DNA of 64,000 nt from an uncultured Desulfobacter sp. (GTDB lineage Bacteria > Desulfobacterota > Desulfobacteria > Desulfobacterales > Desulfobacteraceae). A program made the position numbers and the translations under genes. The stretch is taken from positions 496,001-560,000 of the forward strand of contig NZ_OY761445.1 in NCBI RefSeq assembly GCF_963664415.1, given 5' to 3'. Under the pieces are notes generated by a model, which saw only the letters and a list, made by a program, of their open reading frames with translations, ran no database searches and was not told the origin of the DNA. This document shows, in pieces, positions 48,877 through 58,138 of the stretch (positions are counted from its first letter, which is position 1; each line of letters opens with the position of its first letter).

Positions 48877-48909
48877 GCCTAACGGCGCCCCTTAATTCAA
48901 ACGTTAAAA
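48877..48909 (+). other. attC-like right boundary of the DUF2004 segment
   Basis: GCCTAAC (48877-48883, RYYYAAC type), a GGCGCC core and TTAATTCAAACGTTAAAA (48892-48909) resemble a shortened attC site; the last part parallels the TTAACTCAAGCGTTAGA end of class 1 cassettes. It is only about 33 bp, below the usual attC size, and the last core base is not Y. Confidence 0.35.
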
Positions 48910-48952
48910 AGCTCATTTATTCAGAATATAGCCTGTGATTAGGCCCTGGACT

Positions 48953-49354
48953 TCAAGGGGTGGTGAGACCTATATTTTTTATGTCATCCAATACGTTGTC
49001 TATACCGAATCCCCTTTCCTTTACTATGGTGAAAAGCAGGCGAAATGCTTGCAGCACCTCTTCTGTCCCAATCTCATTTGAATTATATTCAATCGCCTCG
49101 CCTTGCTTTACTAACAATCTAGCATCTTGACGACTCAGCCTTTCAAATACTTTTACGTCATTGACATAGAATTTTCCTTCTGCCTTTAAAAAGTACAAAA
49201 TAGAACTATTTGTGCCTTCGTGATCTAAATTTTCTATGCACCAAGCGTATTTTTTATTATATAAAAAAAACCAATAACCATCTCTATTAATGACGGTTGA
49301 TATTTTGTCTGAATTGGCAATCATGGAATTGGTAGCTGCTACTATTTTACTCAT
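48953..49354 (-). CDS. Hypothetical small protein
   Basis: 133 residues from ATG 49354, which has GGAGA 6 bp upstream (preferred over ATG 49366). Composition is that of a soluble alpha/beta protein: SKIVAATNSMIANSD, WFFLYNKKYAWCIENLD, YFLKAEGKFYVND, then a helical C-terminus. No family recognised. Size, AT-rich coding and position beside a cassette-like unit suggest accessory origin. Confidence 0.55.
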   Translation of the reverse strand: MSKIVAATNSMIANSDKISTVINRDGYWFFLYNKKYAWCIENLDHEGTNSSILYFLKAEGKFYVNDVKVFERLSRQDARLLVKQGEAIEYNSNEIGTEEVLQAFRLLFTIVKERGFGIDNVLDDIKNIGLTTP

Positions 49355-49402
49355 ATAATTCTCCAAAAAATTTGTTGAATAACTATGTTGTTTGAAAAGT
49401 GG

Positions 49403-50890
49403 TTAACTTCTGTCAGTTACCTTGCGCATGCTGTTAATCAGATTATTCACCGAAACCGTTGCGATACCAGAATTAATGTCCGACATGGCATAGGGAATGA
49501 CCAGTTCATTACTATGGATGATTGAACCGCAGGAGTAGACAACGTTTGGAACATACCCTTCTCGCTCTTTTTCTGTGGGAATCAAAAGCGGTTGTTCAAG
49601 CCGTGCGATAACTTTGCAGGGATTTTCAAGATCAAGGAGCATTGCACCAATACAGTACTGGCGCATGGGCCCGACACCATGGGTAAGAACGATCCAGCCT
49701 TTTTCTGTCTCTATGGGAGAGCCGCAATTGCCGATTTGAACAAATTCCCAGGGATACTCCGGTCGCTGGATAATATGAGAAGTCCTCCAGAATTGCAGGT
49801 GTTTTGAAAACATTATATGGTTGTTTTCGCCATCCTGCCGGGACAGCATGGCAAATTGGCCGTTAATTTTTCGGGGGAACAGGGCCAACCCTTTATCCTG
49901 CGCCGCCTTGCCGTTCAGCATTGTAATTTTAAAACTGATAAAGTCTTTCGTTTCGATTAACTGGGGGAGAATCGTAACCCCATTATATGCGGTATAGGTC
50001 GCATAATAGGTTGATTCACCCGTATCATCAAAAAATTGAACAAACCTGGCATCCTCTATCCCGCGGCTCTCATTTTTAGAAACTGGAAAGATAACCCTTT
50101 CAGATATTCGATGATCTGAATGGAAGTCCACCTCATAATTAGAATCAGAAAGCCAGTTGATAATCTCAAATGTTTTATTCTGCTTGTTTGGGGTAAAATG
50201 AGGATGTTTATGAAGACGTCCCATCTCACGGACCAATTGTTCTTTGCTGAATTCTTCGGGAAGCGCATTGAGAACACAGGTGCAGATATCATTATCCGCC
50301 TTCATTTCCTTGAGCTTGTGCTGAAAAAGCTTGCGCTTATAAAAAGGGTTTAACTTCAGATCCGGTGTTTCCACAAACTCACTGACCGGATCAAACCGGA
50401 AGGTGTTGTACCGGTTGAGCACGCCGCTTCTGAAAACAATGGAGGAAATATGCCCTTCTCCGGTGGCCCGCAAACTCATGACAAACCGAAGGCTGCCTTC
50501 TTCAAGGTGGTCTTGAACCGGATGGGGAACAATGGACGGGTTGAACAGAGCGGCAGATTCAATGGCATACTCCTTTGTAAAATAAGCGCCGACCAAGGCG
50601 CTTTCAGTTTCACTCAGCAATCTGCCTTTTTTAATATGTTTTTTTACCAGGCTGAAATGTTTTTCAAAAATGTGAGTCAGGTCTTCATGTCGCCTGGAAA
50701 AATTTTTTATGATCTGTGTTAATAATTTTTGTTGTCTGCTTTCAGACAACCCGCGGATTCGTTCGATGATCAAGGTGATGCGTTTTGCATCCTCGGGAAG
50801 ATGAGGCCTTGTAATGACACGAGAAGTATCCCCGACAATTTTGTTGGGTTTTCTTGTCACTAAAAGCTTACCATGATTTTTACTGTGCAT
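49403..50890 (-). CDS. GH130-family protein, long form
   Basis: 495 residues from ATG 50890 (AAGGA site). An N-terminal helical extension of about 120 residues precedes a five-bladed beta-propeller of GH130 type. Readable blades are FNPSIVPHP, the catalytic GIEDARFVQFFD (EDxR), GPMRQYCIGAMLLDLENP and REGYVPNVVYSCGSI. GH130 enzymes phosphorolyse or hydrolyse beta-mannosides. It lies 28 bp after the shorter GH130 gene and ends the operon. Confidence 0.88.
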   Translation of the reverse strand: MHSKNHGKLLVTRKPNKIVGDTSRVITRPHLPEDAKRITLIIERIRGLSESRQQKLLTQIIKNFSRRHEDLTHIFEKHFSLVKKHIKKGRLLSETESALVGAYFTKEYAIESAALFNPSIVPHPVQDHLEEGSLRFVMSLRATGEGHISSIVFRSGVLNRYNTFRFDPVSEFVETPDLKLNPFYKRKLFQHKLKEMKADNDICTCVLNALPEEFSKEQLVREMGRLHKHPHFTPNKQNKTFEIINWLSDSNYEVDFHSDHRISERVIFPVSKNESRGIEDARFVQFFDDTGESTYYATYTAYNGVTILPQLIETKDFISFKITMLNGKAAQDKGLALFPRKINGQFAMLSRQDGENNHIMFSKHLQFWRTSHIIQRPEYPWEFVQIGNCGSPIETEKGWIVLTHGVGPMRQYCIGAMLLDLENPCKVIARLEQPLLIPTEKEREGYVPNVVYSCGSIIHSNELVIPYAMSDINSGIATVSVNNLINSMRKVTDRS

Positions 50891-50918
50891 ATGTGTGTTT
50901 CCTTGATTCAATTCGGGG

Positions 50919-51860
50919 CTACATGGGCGGACGGCCATATTCAAGGCACAAAGAGACAAGGTCTCGGACCTTTGCAGTACCCATGCACATCACCGTATCC
51001 GCGCCCCCCCAGTAGATTTTCACAGTCCCGTCATCTTCGGGAACCACGCCGCAGGTAAACACCACATTGGGGACATAGCCGGTCTGTTCCCAGGTATCTT
51101 CCGGCTGCAGGATCCATTGATCGGACACCCCGAGCACTCTGGCCGGATCGGCAAGATCATGCAGCGCAGCACCGAGCCGGTATACGGATCCGGACATGGT
51201 TTTAAAAACACCATGGTAGATATGAAGCCAGCCCTCATTGGTTTTAAACGGAGGTGCGCCCGGGCCGATTTTCATCTCATCCCAGTGGTAGGCCAACGGC
51301 TTTATGACAACCTGTGAGTCTCCCCAGTAGATGAGATCCGGGGAATAGGAAATCCAGATGGACCATGGCGAAATTTCTGAATGCGGGCGATCCAATCGGG
51401 CATACCGACCTTTAATTTTTTCAGGAAAAATGACCACATTACGCAGATCTGCCTGGGTGATCAAGGCAATCCGTTCAATTTTTTTAAAATCATCTGTACG
51501 GGCCAGGGCAATGCGAACCCCGTGGCGGGAATAGGCGCTGTAGGTGAGAAAGTATGACCCTTCCACCGGGTTGATGCGCAGATCTTCAATACCAAACGCT
51601 TCATATTCGGCAAAAATCCCATAGGATGCCGGAGTCAAAAAAGGTTTCCGTAAAACTTTAAATGTAAACCCATCCGGGCTGTCCGCCCTGCCGATAATGG
51701 ACCGCCCGTTTTTTAAGTGGGCCCGGAACAGCATGATATATCGGTTCTTGTATTTGACCACCCCGGCGTTGTGAACCGTTGCAACGGGATACGGTACATC
51801 CTCCCGGGTCAAAATGGGGTTCTTCAGGGAACGCATTACAACATTCTGCATGGTTTTCAT
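50919..51860 (-). CDS. GH130-family beta-mannoside phosphorylase-like enzyme
   Basis: 313 residues, the core GH130 length. Blades include VATVHNAGVVKYKNRYIMLFRA, the catalytic GIEDLRINPVEG (EDxR), GPGAPPFKTNEGWLHIYHGV, EQTGYVPNVVFTCGV and the closing IYWGGADTVMCMGTA. It probably cleaves a beta-mannosyl linkage with phosphate, giving mannose 1-phosphate. Linkage and acceptor cannot be read. Confidence 0.92.
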   Translation of the reverse strand: MKTMQNVVMRSLKNPILTREDVPYPVATVHNAGVVKYKNRYIMLFRAHLKNGRSIIGRADSPDGFTFKVLRKPFLTPASYGIFAEYEAFGIEDLRINPVEGSYFLTYSAYSRHGVRIALARTDDFKKIERIALITQADLRNVVIFPEKIKGRYARLDRPHSEISPWSIWISYSPDLIYWGDSQVVIKPLAYHWDEMKIGPGAPPFKTNEGWLHIYHGVFKTMSGSVYRLGAALHDLADPARVLGVSDQWILQPEDTWEQTGYVPNVVFTCGVVPEDDGTVKIYWGGADTVMCMGTAKVRDLVSLCLEYGRPPM

Positions 51861-51879
51861 TTGGGCCCTTTCTCATAAG

Positions 51880-53232
51880 TCAGATTCTTCCGAAATCATC
51901 GGCCAGACGTTCAATATCATCCTCGCCAAAATAGTCTCCCGTTTGAATCTCCATAAATACCAGATTTTCCTGGCCGCTGTTTTCAATCCTGTGGATGGAT
52001 TTTCTTGGAATATCGACTGATTGTCCGGCAGTCACCGGAACTATTTTCTCGCCGAGTGTCCACAGGCCTTTACCGCTGACGATGTACCAGTGCTCATCAC
52101 GATGCTGGTGGCGCTGGAGGCTTAGGCGCTTTCCCGGATACACCACAATTTTTTTATTCTTAACGGTATTCTCATCGGAAAGTATTCTATAAAATCCCCA
52201 GGGACGGTGATCTTCACGCCTGGTTGTCTCCATGATCCGCTCATACACCCGGATATATTTTTTGACCATGCAGTCGATGGTAAAATGATCCATCACTGTC
52301 CGACGGCAGAATTCCCGGTCAATATCCCTGATACGTTCCACCGCGCCGACGGCCTCATGGATGCCGGAAACGAGAAATCCGTTTTTATTATTCCGGATAA
52401 GCTCGGGCATACTCCCCCGGTTGTTTGCGATGACCGGGGTTCCGCAGGCCATGGCTTCGATAATGGAAAGGCCGAAGGGCTCGTTGAAATTGATGGGGTG
52501 AAGCAGTGCAAGGGCTTTGCCTAATAGTTTATTTCTTTTTTCGGGTCCGACACTGCCCAGATAAACCACACTGGCACCGTCAATGAACGGCTGGACATGG
52601 TCTTTAAAATATACGCTGTCCTGAATAATTCCTGCCATGATCAGTCTTCTGCCGCATGCCCGGGCGATTTCAATGGCCTCTTTAGCGCCTTTATCCGGAT
52701 GGATACGACCGAAAAACAACAGATAGTCTTCCGGGGCCGTCTGGAAATGAAATTCATTTATATCAATGCCGTGGTGAATGGTGTCAATATAATCCAGGTC
52801 TTCGGCGCGGTCGGCATCACTGATGGAAACATAGAATGTTTTTTTATTGTACTTGCGGTACACCGGTAAAATTTTTGGAGATGAAAAACCGTGGATGGTT
52901 GTCACCACCGGTGTTCTGGTAAGGCCAGTATAGGTTAAAGGAAGAAAATCAAAATTATTGTGTATGATATCAAATTCTTCTGCATGATCAAATAATTCGG
53001 AGATGTGAAGGCATTCGTATACCTTGGGAATGATGTTTGAATCCTCTTCATATCCTCTGGAGCACACGGCATGCAGGCTGCCGTGTGTAATCGAATCTCC
53101 TGTGGCAAACAGCGTGACGTCATGACCAAGGCCCACCAGGGCTTCAGTCAGCAATGAAGCTATCTTTTCCCAGGGGCCGTAGTGCCGTGGAGGGGTGCGC
53201 CAGGCAATGGGTGACAGCATGGCAATGCGCAT
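51880..53232 (-). CDS. GT4 glycosyltransferase fused to a mannose-isomerase-type cupin
   Basis: 450 residues. Residues 1-335 form a GT-B glycosyltransferase (MRIAMLSPIAWRTPPRHYGP, FFGRIHPDKGAKEAIEIA, HPINFNEPFGLSIIEAMACGTPVIAN with the donor-binding EPFG…E motif). Residues 340-450 are a cupin like the C-terminal domain of type II phosphomannose isomerase (HRPWGFYRIL, LSLQRHQHRDEHWYIVSGKG, EDDIERLADDFGR). The cupin may bind or isomerise a sugar phosphate that supplies the transferase. 17-bp gap to the preceding gene. Confidence 0.9.
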   Translation of the reverse strand: MRIAMLSPIAWRTPPRHYGPWEKIASLLTEALVGLGHDVTLFATGDSITHGSLHAVCSRGYEEDSNIIPKVYECLHISELFDHAEEFDIIHNNFDFLPLTYTGLTRTPVVTTIHGFSSPKILPVYRKYNKKTFYVSISDADRAEDLDYIDTIHHGIDINEFHFQTAPEDYLLFFGRIHPDKGAKEAIEIARACGRRLIMAGIIQDSVYFKDHVQPFIDGASVVYLGSVGPEKRNKLLGKALALLHPINFNEPFGLSIIEAMACGTPVIANNRGSMPELIRNNKNGFLVSGIHEAVGAVERIRDIDREFCRRTVMDHFTIDCMVKKYIRVYERIMETTRREDHRPWGFYRILSDENTVKNKKIVVYPGKRLSLQRHQHRDEHWYIVSGKGLWTLGEKIVPVTAGQSVDIPRKSIHRIENSGQENLVFMEIQTGDYFGEDDIERLADDFGRI

Positions 53233-53249
53233 AAAATTGTCCTTTATAT

Positions 53250-55556
53250 TTACCCTGTTGAATAGGGTGAAGACTGATGCAACAGTTCATCTGCATAAAG
53301 TTTTTGCAGTGTCATTAGCGACAGCAGCCAGGCAAGCGTTGATTCCGCCCCCTGGTTCTGGTTGATGCCATCCACCATCAGTCCGTCCCGGCATCCGCCG
53401 GTTTTAGGGTCATACAGCGGCATGTTCAGATCATTTTGTCCCAGAAACCAGTTAAAACACATGACGGCTTTCTCAAACCATTGACGGTCATGGGAAATGC
53501 TGTAGGCTGCGGCACATGCTTCAACCATGGTTTTAGCTTCGATGGGCTGCTGATCAAATCTGGCTCTTTCTTCTTTTTTTCTATACCAGCCGTGACAGCC
53601 GATGGGGACAAAATGGTGATCTGTCGTCTGGATGGACAGCAGCCACGTAAGACTGTCCAAACCCATCTTCACCATCTCGTGGTTTTCCATTCGATGCCCC
53701 GATACCAAAAGCGCCTGGGACAGTTTTGCATTGGCATAGTTCAAGGTATCCTCTATCCATGGCCAGTCATCGGTTTTATTTTCGCAAAACTGGGTGAATA
53801 ATTTTCCTGCCAGAACATCCCTGATCCTTTTGGCGTCACTGTCACCTGAAAATTTTTCCAGGTAGGCGTCAATGCCCACCAGGCAGAATGCCACAGCCCT
53901 GGGCGACCTGAAAGTCTCTGTGGCAAGCAATGCCTTTTTAAAAAGCACGGTACTCATGGTCCGATGATCTGAATTTTCCAGAAACGCCACGGTTTTTCCC
54001 AGACACCAGACAGCCCGTCCGTGGGAATCCTCGGAACCGATCTCCTCAGCCCAATCTCTTGCATAGGTCATAAAATTACGGAACCGACCGTTTTTTTCAT
54101 TGTATGCGTATAAAAGGAATCCTAAATAATGGCCGCTTAAGGCGTCCAGGCCAAGGCCGTTGATCGGCAGATATCTTTGTCCCATGGCAGCCGCCAGCAG
54201 GGCTCTGGCATTATCATCCGTGCAGTATCCATGCAGTCTGCTGGGGATGGTATGATCTGCGTGCTGTAGGATGCCGGTATCATCGGTCATGGCTTTAAGG
54301 TGATCCAGCTTGATCTCGGGCAGGTCAAAGCGGGTAATGGCTTTAAGGTTTTCCACGTAGGAATGTCTGGGTCTTGGATGCTGGATTCGCTTCTGGCGAA
54401 CCTCATTGAAGAGGTCAAGATAGTTTTGGCAGACTTTTGCCCACACGGCTTGTCTTGTGAAGGTGTATGCTTTTTTACGGATGGCATGGCGCTGGGTATC
54501 ATCGCATAAAAGGGCGTTAATCTGTTCTGCCATGGCGCCGGGATTGTTGAACGGTACAATTTTGCCCCTGCCGTCTGCCAGCATTTCCTGTGCATACCAG
54601 TAAGGGGTGGAAATGACGGCCTTGCCTGTTCCCATGGCGTAGGCAAGGGTTCCAGACGTAATCTGAGCCTCTTCAAGATACGGGGTGATGTAAATATCTG
54701 CAACGCCCAGGAATTCACACAGTTCTCTCAAGGGGACAAAATTATTCTGGAATATGACATGGTCGCTGATATTCAGATTGTGAACAATTTGTTGAAGCAT
54801 TATCCGGTAGGCTTCCCCTTTGGTTTTCAGCACATGGGGATGGGTAGCGCCAAGGATGATATACATCACGTCCGGATATCTGTCGATCACAGCCGGAAGT
54901 GCCTGGAGCACGGTTTCAATTCCTTTGTTGGGTGAAAGCAGGCCAAAGGTGAGTAAGACCTTTTTACCCTCCACATCGAATTTGTCTTTATGAAAACTTG
55001 AATCGATAAAGGGCATATCCGGAATGCCGTGGTGTATAAAAGCGACTTTCTCCCGGGGGATACCATAGATATCCTGGAGAAATTGTTCTGCTTTTTCGCT
55101 CATGACCACCAGTTTGTCCGACAATTCCCCCAGCTTGATCATGACGTTACGATATTCGGGAGAAGGGTCTTTCAACACGGTATGCAGTGTTGTTACCACC
55201 GGCATATGCAGATTTGACAATAGTTTGAGAAGATGACTTCCTGCGGGCCCCCCGAAAATACCAAATTCATGCTGAAGACAGACAATGTCTGTGTGACTGA
55301 TATTCAAAAACTGGGCGGTAATACCATAATCTGCCAATTTGTTCTGATTGATTTCAAAGCGTACTTTTTCAGGATATGCATATCCTTCCATTATGTCGTT
55401 CATGGCAACCGCCCAGCAATGGATATCCTTGGCCCGGTCAGATAAACCTTCAACCAGATCTCTTGTAAAAGTGGCTATGCCGCATTGTCTGGGCAGATAA
55501 TTGCCGATTACGGCAATGGAGTTGATTCCCTCAATAGGGCGTTCTTCCGTTATCAT
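53250..55556 (-). CDS. GT4 glycosyltransferase with C-terminal alpha-toroid domain
   Basis: 768 residues from ATG 55556, which has AGGAGA 7 bp upstream (the frame opens at 55598). Residues 10-395 form a GT-B fold: LPRQCGIATFTRDLVEGL, LQHEFGIFGGPAG, TFGLLSPNKGIETVLQALP, ITPYLEEAQITSGTLAYAMGTGKAVIST. Residues 410-765 form an (alpha/alpha) toroid-like domain (CTDDNARALLAAAMG, DTLNYANAKLSQALLVSG, GINQNQGAESTLAWLLSLM) that may bind or trim the product. Context suggests synthesis of a mannose-containing oligosaccharide. Confidence 0.9.
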   Translation of the reverse strand: MITEERPIEGINSIAVIGNYLPRQCGIATFTRDLVEGLSDRAKDIHCWAVAMNDIMEGYAYPEKVRFEINQNKLADYGITAQFLNISHTDIVCLQHEFGIFGGPAGSHLLKLLSNLHMPVVTTLHTVLKDPSPEYRNVMIKLGELSDKLVVMSEKAEQFLQDIYGIPREKVAFIHHGIPDMPFIDSSFHKDKFDVEGKKVLLTFGLLSPNKGIETVLQALPAVIDRYPDVMYIILGATHPHVLKTKGEAYRIMLQQIVHNLNISDHVIFQNNFVPLRELCEFLGVADIYITPYLEEAQITSGTLAYAMGTGKAVISTPYWYAQEMLADGRGKIVPFNNPGAMAEQINALLCDDTQRHAIRKKAYTFTRQAVWAKVCQNYLDLFNEVRQKRIQHPRPRHSYVENLKAITRFDLPEIKLDHLKAMTDDTGILQHADHTIPSRLHGYCTDDNARALLAAAMGQRYLPINGLGLDALSGHYLGFLLYAYNEKNGRFRNFMTYARDWAEEIGSEDSHGRAVWCLGKTVAFLENSDHRTMSTVLFKKALLATETFRSPRAVAFCLVGIDAYLEKFSGDSDAKRIRDVLAGKLFTQFCENKTDDWPWIEDTLNYANAKLSQALLVSGHRMENHEMVKMGLDSLTWLLSIQTTDHHFVPIGCHGWYRKKEERARFDQQPIEAKTMVEACAAAYSISHDRQWFEKAVMCFNWFLGQNDLNMPLYDPKTGGCRDGLMVDGINQNQGAESTLAWLLSLMTLQKLYADELLHQSSPYSTG

Positions 55557-55633
55557 ACTCTTCTCCTGTTCCGGTTGTGGACAGCAGGGAGACATCATTT
55601 TCTCTTTTGCTGCCCCAAAACCGTTCTGTTTTT

Positions 55634-55652
55634 TTGTGAAACCGTTTCACAA
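55634..55652. promoter_or_regulatory. LacI/GalR-type palindrome before the glycosyltransferase operon
   Basis: TTGTGAAAC-C-GTTTCACAA is a perfect 19-bp odd palindrome, located 78 bp before the glycosyltransferase start and just after the kinase-like gene. Its core TGAAACCGTTTCA is typical of sugar repressors of the LacI family. No LacI-type regulator gene is in the window. Confidence 0.55.
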
Positions 55653-55665
55653 CAGTCAAATGGAG

Positions 55666-56418
55666 TTATTTTTTATGTTTGAAACTTACCTGAAATTTTT
55701 GTTCAAAGGCACACGCAATGATCTGGGCAACATGATTTTCCTGGGTAATGTGATCCATATGAATGACCAGATCAAATTCACCAGGGGAGATTTTTTCCCT
55801 GAGAAAAATTTTTTTGAAAAATTCATGATGGTCATCATCAATGATGTTTAATTTTTCTTCTGCTTCACTTTTCCCTATACCCAGCGTATTCGCCAATTTT
55901 TCAATCCGGTGCTCTTTGCTGCATACCAATTGTACTGATAAGACGGTATGGCGAGGCAGAATCAAGTGGGTCCCCCGGCCAATAAATATCGTCGGTTCGG
56001 TATGAGCCAATGCTGTAACCGTTTTTGCCAGCTGTTTGACATAGTCGGTTTTAAAAAATTTTTTCTCAACGGAAAGAGACACAAGCAGTTCACGCATCTT
56101 TCCCGGAAACCGCTCATCGAAAGTCTCAATGATCTTTTCTGTAAGAGAAGAATCTTTTGCCATATGCTCTATAATTTCTTTATCAATCACACGATAGCCT
56201 GTTATTTCCGACAGAAAATCAGCCACTTCCATGGCGCCGGCACCTATCCCTCGGGATAAACAAATACAATGCTTTTGTGAGAAATGGCTGGCTGTTTTTA
56301 TTTCTGCCCGGGCTCTTTCCCATTGTCTGACTTGCGCACCGGCCCAATCTGAGGCGCTCATCATTCTCTTGCCATAATATCCGGGAGGATAAACCGTTTC
56401 TTTAGATGTATTTTTCAT
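55666..56418 (-). CDS. Cytidylate-kinase-like protein
   Basis: 250 residues of the cytidylate kinase-like family (PF13189 type). The P-loop appears as CLSRGIGAGAMEVADFL, lacking the usual GK(S/T). GYRVIDKEIIEHMA and FIGRGTHLILPRH correspond to the NMP-binding and lid-like regions. Its substrate is unknown. AAGGAG before ATG; it precedes the carbohydrate operon by 109 bp. Confidence 0.85.
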   Translation of the reverse strand: MKNTSKETVYPPGYYGKRMMSASDWAGAQVRQWERARAEIKTASHFSQKHCICLSRGIGAGAMEVADFLSEITGYRVIDKEIIEHMAKDSSLTEKIIETFDERFPGKMRELLVSLSVEKKFFKTDYVKQLAKTVTALAHTEPTIFIGRGTHLILPRHTVLSVQLVCSKEHRIEKLANTLGIGKSEAEEKLNIIDDDHHEFFKKIFLREKISPGEFDLVIHMDHITQENHVAQIIACAFEQKFQVSFKHKK

Positions 56419-56757
56419 ATCTTTTCTCCTTTTTTAGGAATGGCTTCTCTAAAGCCTATAATTCATGTTACGTGCCAGGACAGAACACATCGACATCGTC
56501 TCTGTAACCTCTTGATTCGTAAGGTTATTAATAAAAAATTAAGATCAGCGAATAGTTTGAAAAGTTTTTAACAACTGGATAAAAAGGTCAGATGCGCCCA
56601 AGCGGTCATATTTAACCTCGTTTTAAACGGCGGGCATCGGCGGGACGCCTGAGACAATCGCCACGCCTACAGGGGCGCTCTGCTATGCCCAGGTCACGTC
56701 ATCTTAATTTTCATCGGCTTGCTTGTGAAAATATAATGTTTTTAAGAAGGGATATCT
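56419..56757. other. Intergenic region, no gene recognised
   Basis: 339 bp. The part 56620-56700 is clearly more GC-rich than its surroundings and can form several GC hairpins (GGCGGG/CCCGCC-type words), but no known RNA or terminator shape was made out. Confidence 0.4.
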
Positions 56758-56943
56758 TTAATAACCGATGTGAATGGACTCGAACGACCCAAATAGATTA
56801 CCCAGCCACAAAACCAAGGCGATGACAGCCAGAATGTTAAGTATCTGCCGTATCCTCCTGTCCATGGGGATATATCTGTTGGCCAGCCAGAACAGAAATC
56901 CGACAAAGATTAAAATGATGCTAAACTGTACAAGGTCTGTCAT
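56758..56943 (-). CDS. Small membrane protein (Thivi_2564 family)
   Basis: 61 residues from ATG 56943 with AGGAGG 6 bp upstream. Two transmembrane segments (VQFSIILIFVGFLFWLAN and ILNILAVIALVLWLGNLFG) surround the conserved RYIPMDRRIRQ loop. Function unknown; usually single genes. Confidence 0.85.
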   Translation of the reverse strand: MTDLVQFSIILIFVGFLFWLANRYIPMDRRIRQILNILAVIALVLWLGNLFGSFESIHIGY

Positions 56944-57047
56944 TGCTCCTCCTGTTTTCTTTGTGTGCATCGTTGCTTAGAATGTGGAAACCTGCCTGTG
57001 ATTTTTTTTACCCACCCCGGAAAATGCATCGATATCCCTCCATGGGG

Positions 57048-58082
57048 TCAGCAATCAAGCACTACGCAATTTCTGCCGTTGGCTTTGGCCTTGTATAAGC
57101 ATTTATCTGCTTTTGAAACCCAGGAGAGAAAATCGTTATCGGAACTATTTTTAACCAGCCCTTGGGTGACCCCGATACTGATGGTCGTAAAAATACCGTC
57201 CGGTCTGGATTCTTCCACCTCTTTTCGGATTTTTTCAGCCATCACAGGCACTGCAGAAGTATGGATATTGGGAAACAGGATGACAAATTCTTCCCCGCCA
57301 TACCGGCACATCACATCCGATTTCCGGACAGTCCCCTTCAAAGATTTCGCAAGGTCTTTGAGTACGGTATCACCCCTTGGATGGCCATATTTGTCATTAA
57401 TCTTTTTAAAATGATCAATATCAATCATAAAGACAGCTAAATTTTCTTTTCTCCGCTCGGCCAGGGAAAATAAGCCCTGGGCAACAATTAAAAAGCCCCG
57501 CCGGTTAAACAGACCCGTCAACCCGTCAGTCATAGCCATGTCAACCAATGCCTTATTTCTTTTCCAAAGGCTTTGCAGCGTTTCTCCCAAAAGTTCCAAT
57601 TCGGGTGTTGTATTGCCATATCGGATGAACATATCAATAAATATTCTGATATGGCGGTCATATGTGTCAGAGAGAACCGTATCTCCATTTCCTTTCACGG
57701 ACTTTAAATCGTTAAAAAGAACTTCAAAGATCGGATACAGCATGTAGTATTCCAGCCGGTAGGCCAGGATAAATGCATTTTTCATTGATTTTTTTTCATC
57801 CCAGCGATTTGAGAGATCCTCAATTTTATCCAATATGGCGGACAATTCTTTTTGAATGTCCGATGGCTTATCAAAAATGCAAGGAAAGATGAAATCTTCA
57901 GCTATCAGCGCAACCCTGCTCCAGAAATCGGCATGTATTTTTTCTTCATCAGCCATCTGGACCCAGAACGCCTTGAGCTCACTTATTTCTTCTGCCTGGG
58001 AAAGCTTGGTATATATCTGTATGGCCTTTTGATTAATGGCAATACACAGACGAATGATTCCCCAGGTAATCTCATCTTTCAT
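57048..58082 (-). CDS. Diguanylate cyclase with ferritin-like N-domain
   Basis: 344 residues from ATG 58082 (AAAGGA site; the frame opens at GTG 58124). The N-terminal 165 residues are helical. The first pair looks like a rubrerythrin/ferritin-type helix with AINQKAIQIYTKL and MADEEKIHADFW (E and ExxH residues), suggesting a diiron or haem redox/oxygen sensor. The GGDEF domain is active by sequence: DGLTGLFNRRG, DIDHFKKINDKYGH, RYGGEEF, and I-site RKSD. A second c-di-GMP source beside the FIST cyclase. Confidence 0.9.
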   Translation of the reverse strand: MKDEITWGIIRLCIAINQKAIQIYTKLSQAEEISELKAFWVQMADEEKIHADFWSRVALIAEDFIFPCIFDKPSDIQKELSAILDKIEDLSNRWDEKKSMKNAFILAYRLEYYMLYPIFEVLFNDLKSVKGNGDTVLSDTYDRHIRIFIDMFIRYGNTTPELELLGETLQSLWKRNKALVDMAMTDGLTGLFNRRGFLIVAQGLFSLAERRKENLAVFMIDIDHFKKINDKYGHPRGDTVLKDLAKSLKGTVRKSDVMCRYGGEEFVILFPNIHTSAVPVMAEKIRKEVEESRPDGIFTTISIGVTQGLVKNSSDNDFLSWVSKADKCLYKAKANGRNCVVLDC

Positions 58083-58138
58083 GTTCTTGTCCTTTCCTTG
58101 CACTTTTCCGGGGAAGGCCTCCACAGGCCCGGAAGTAT

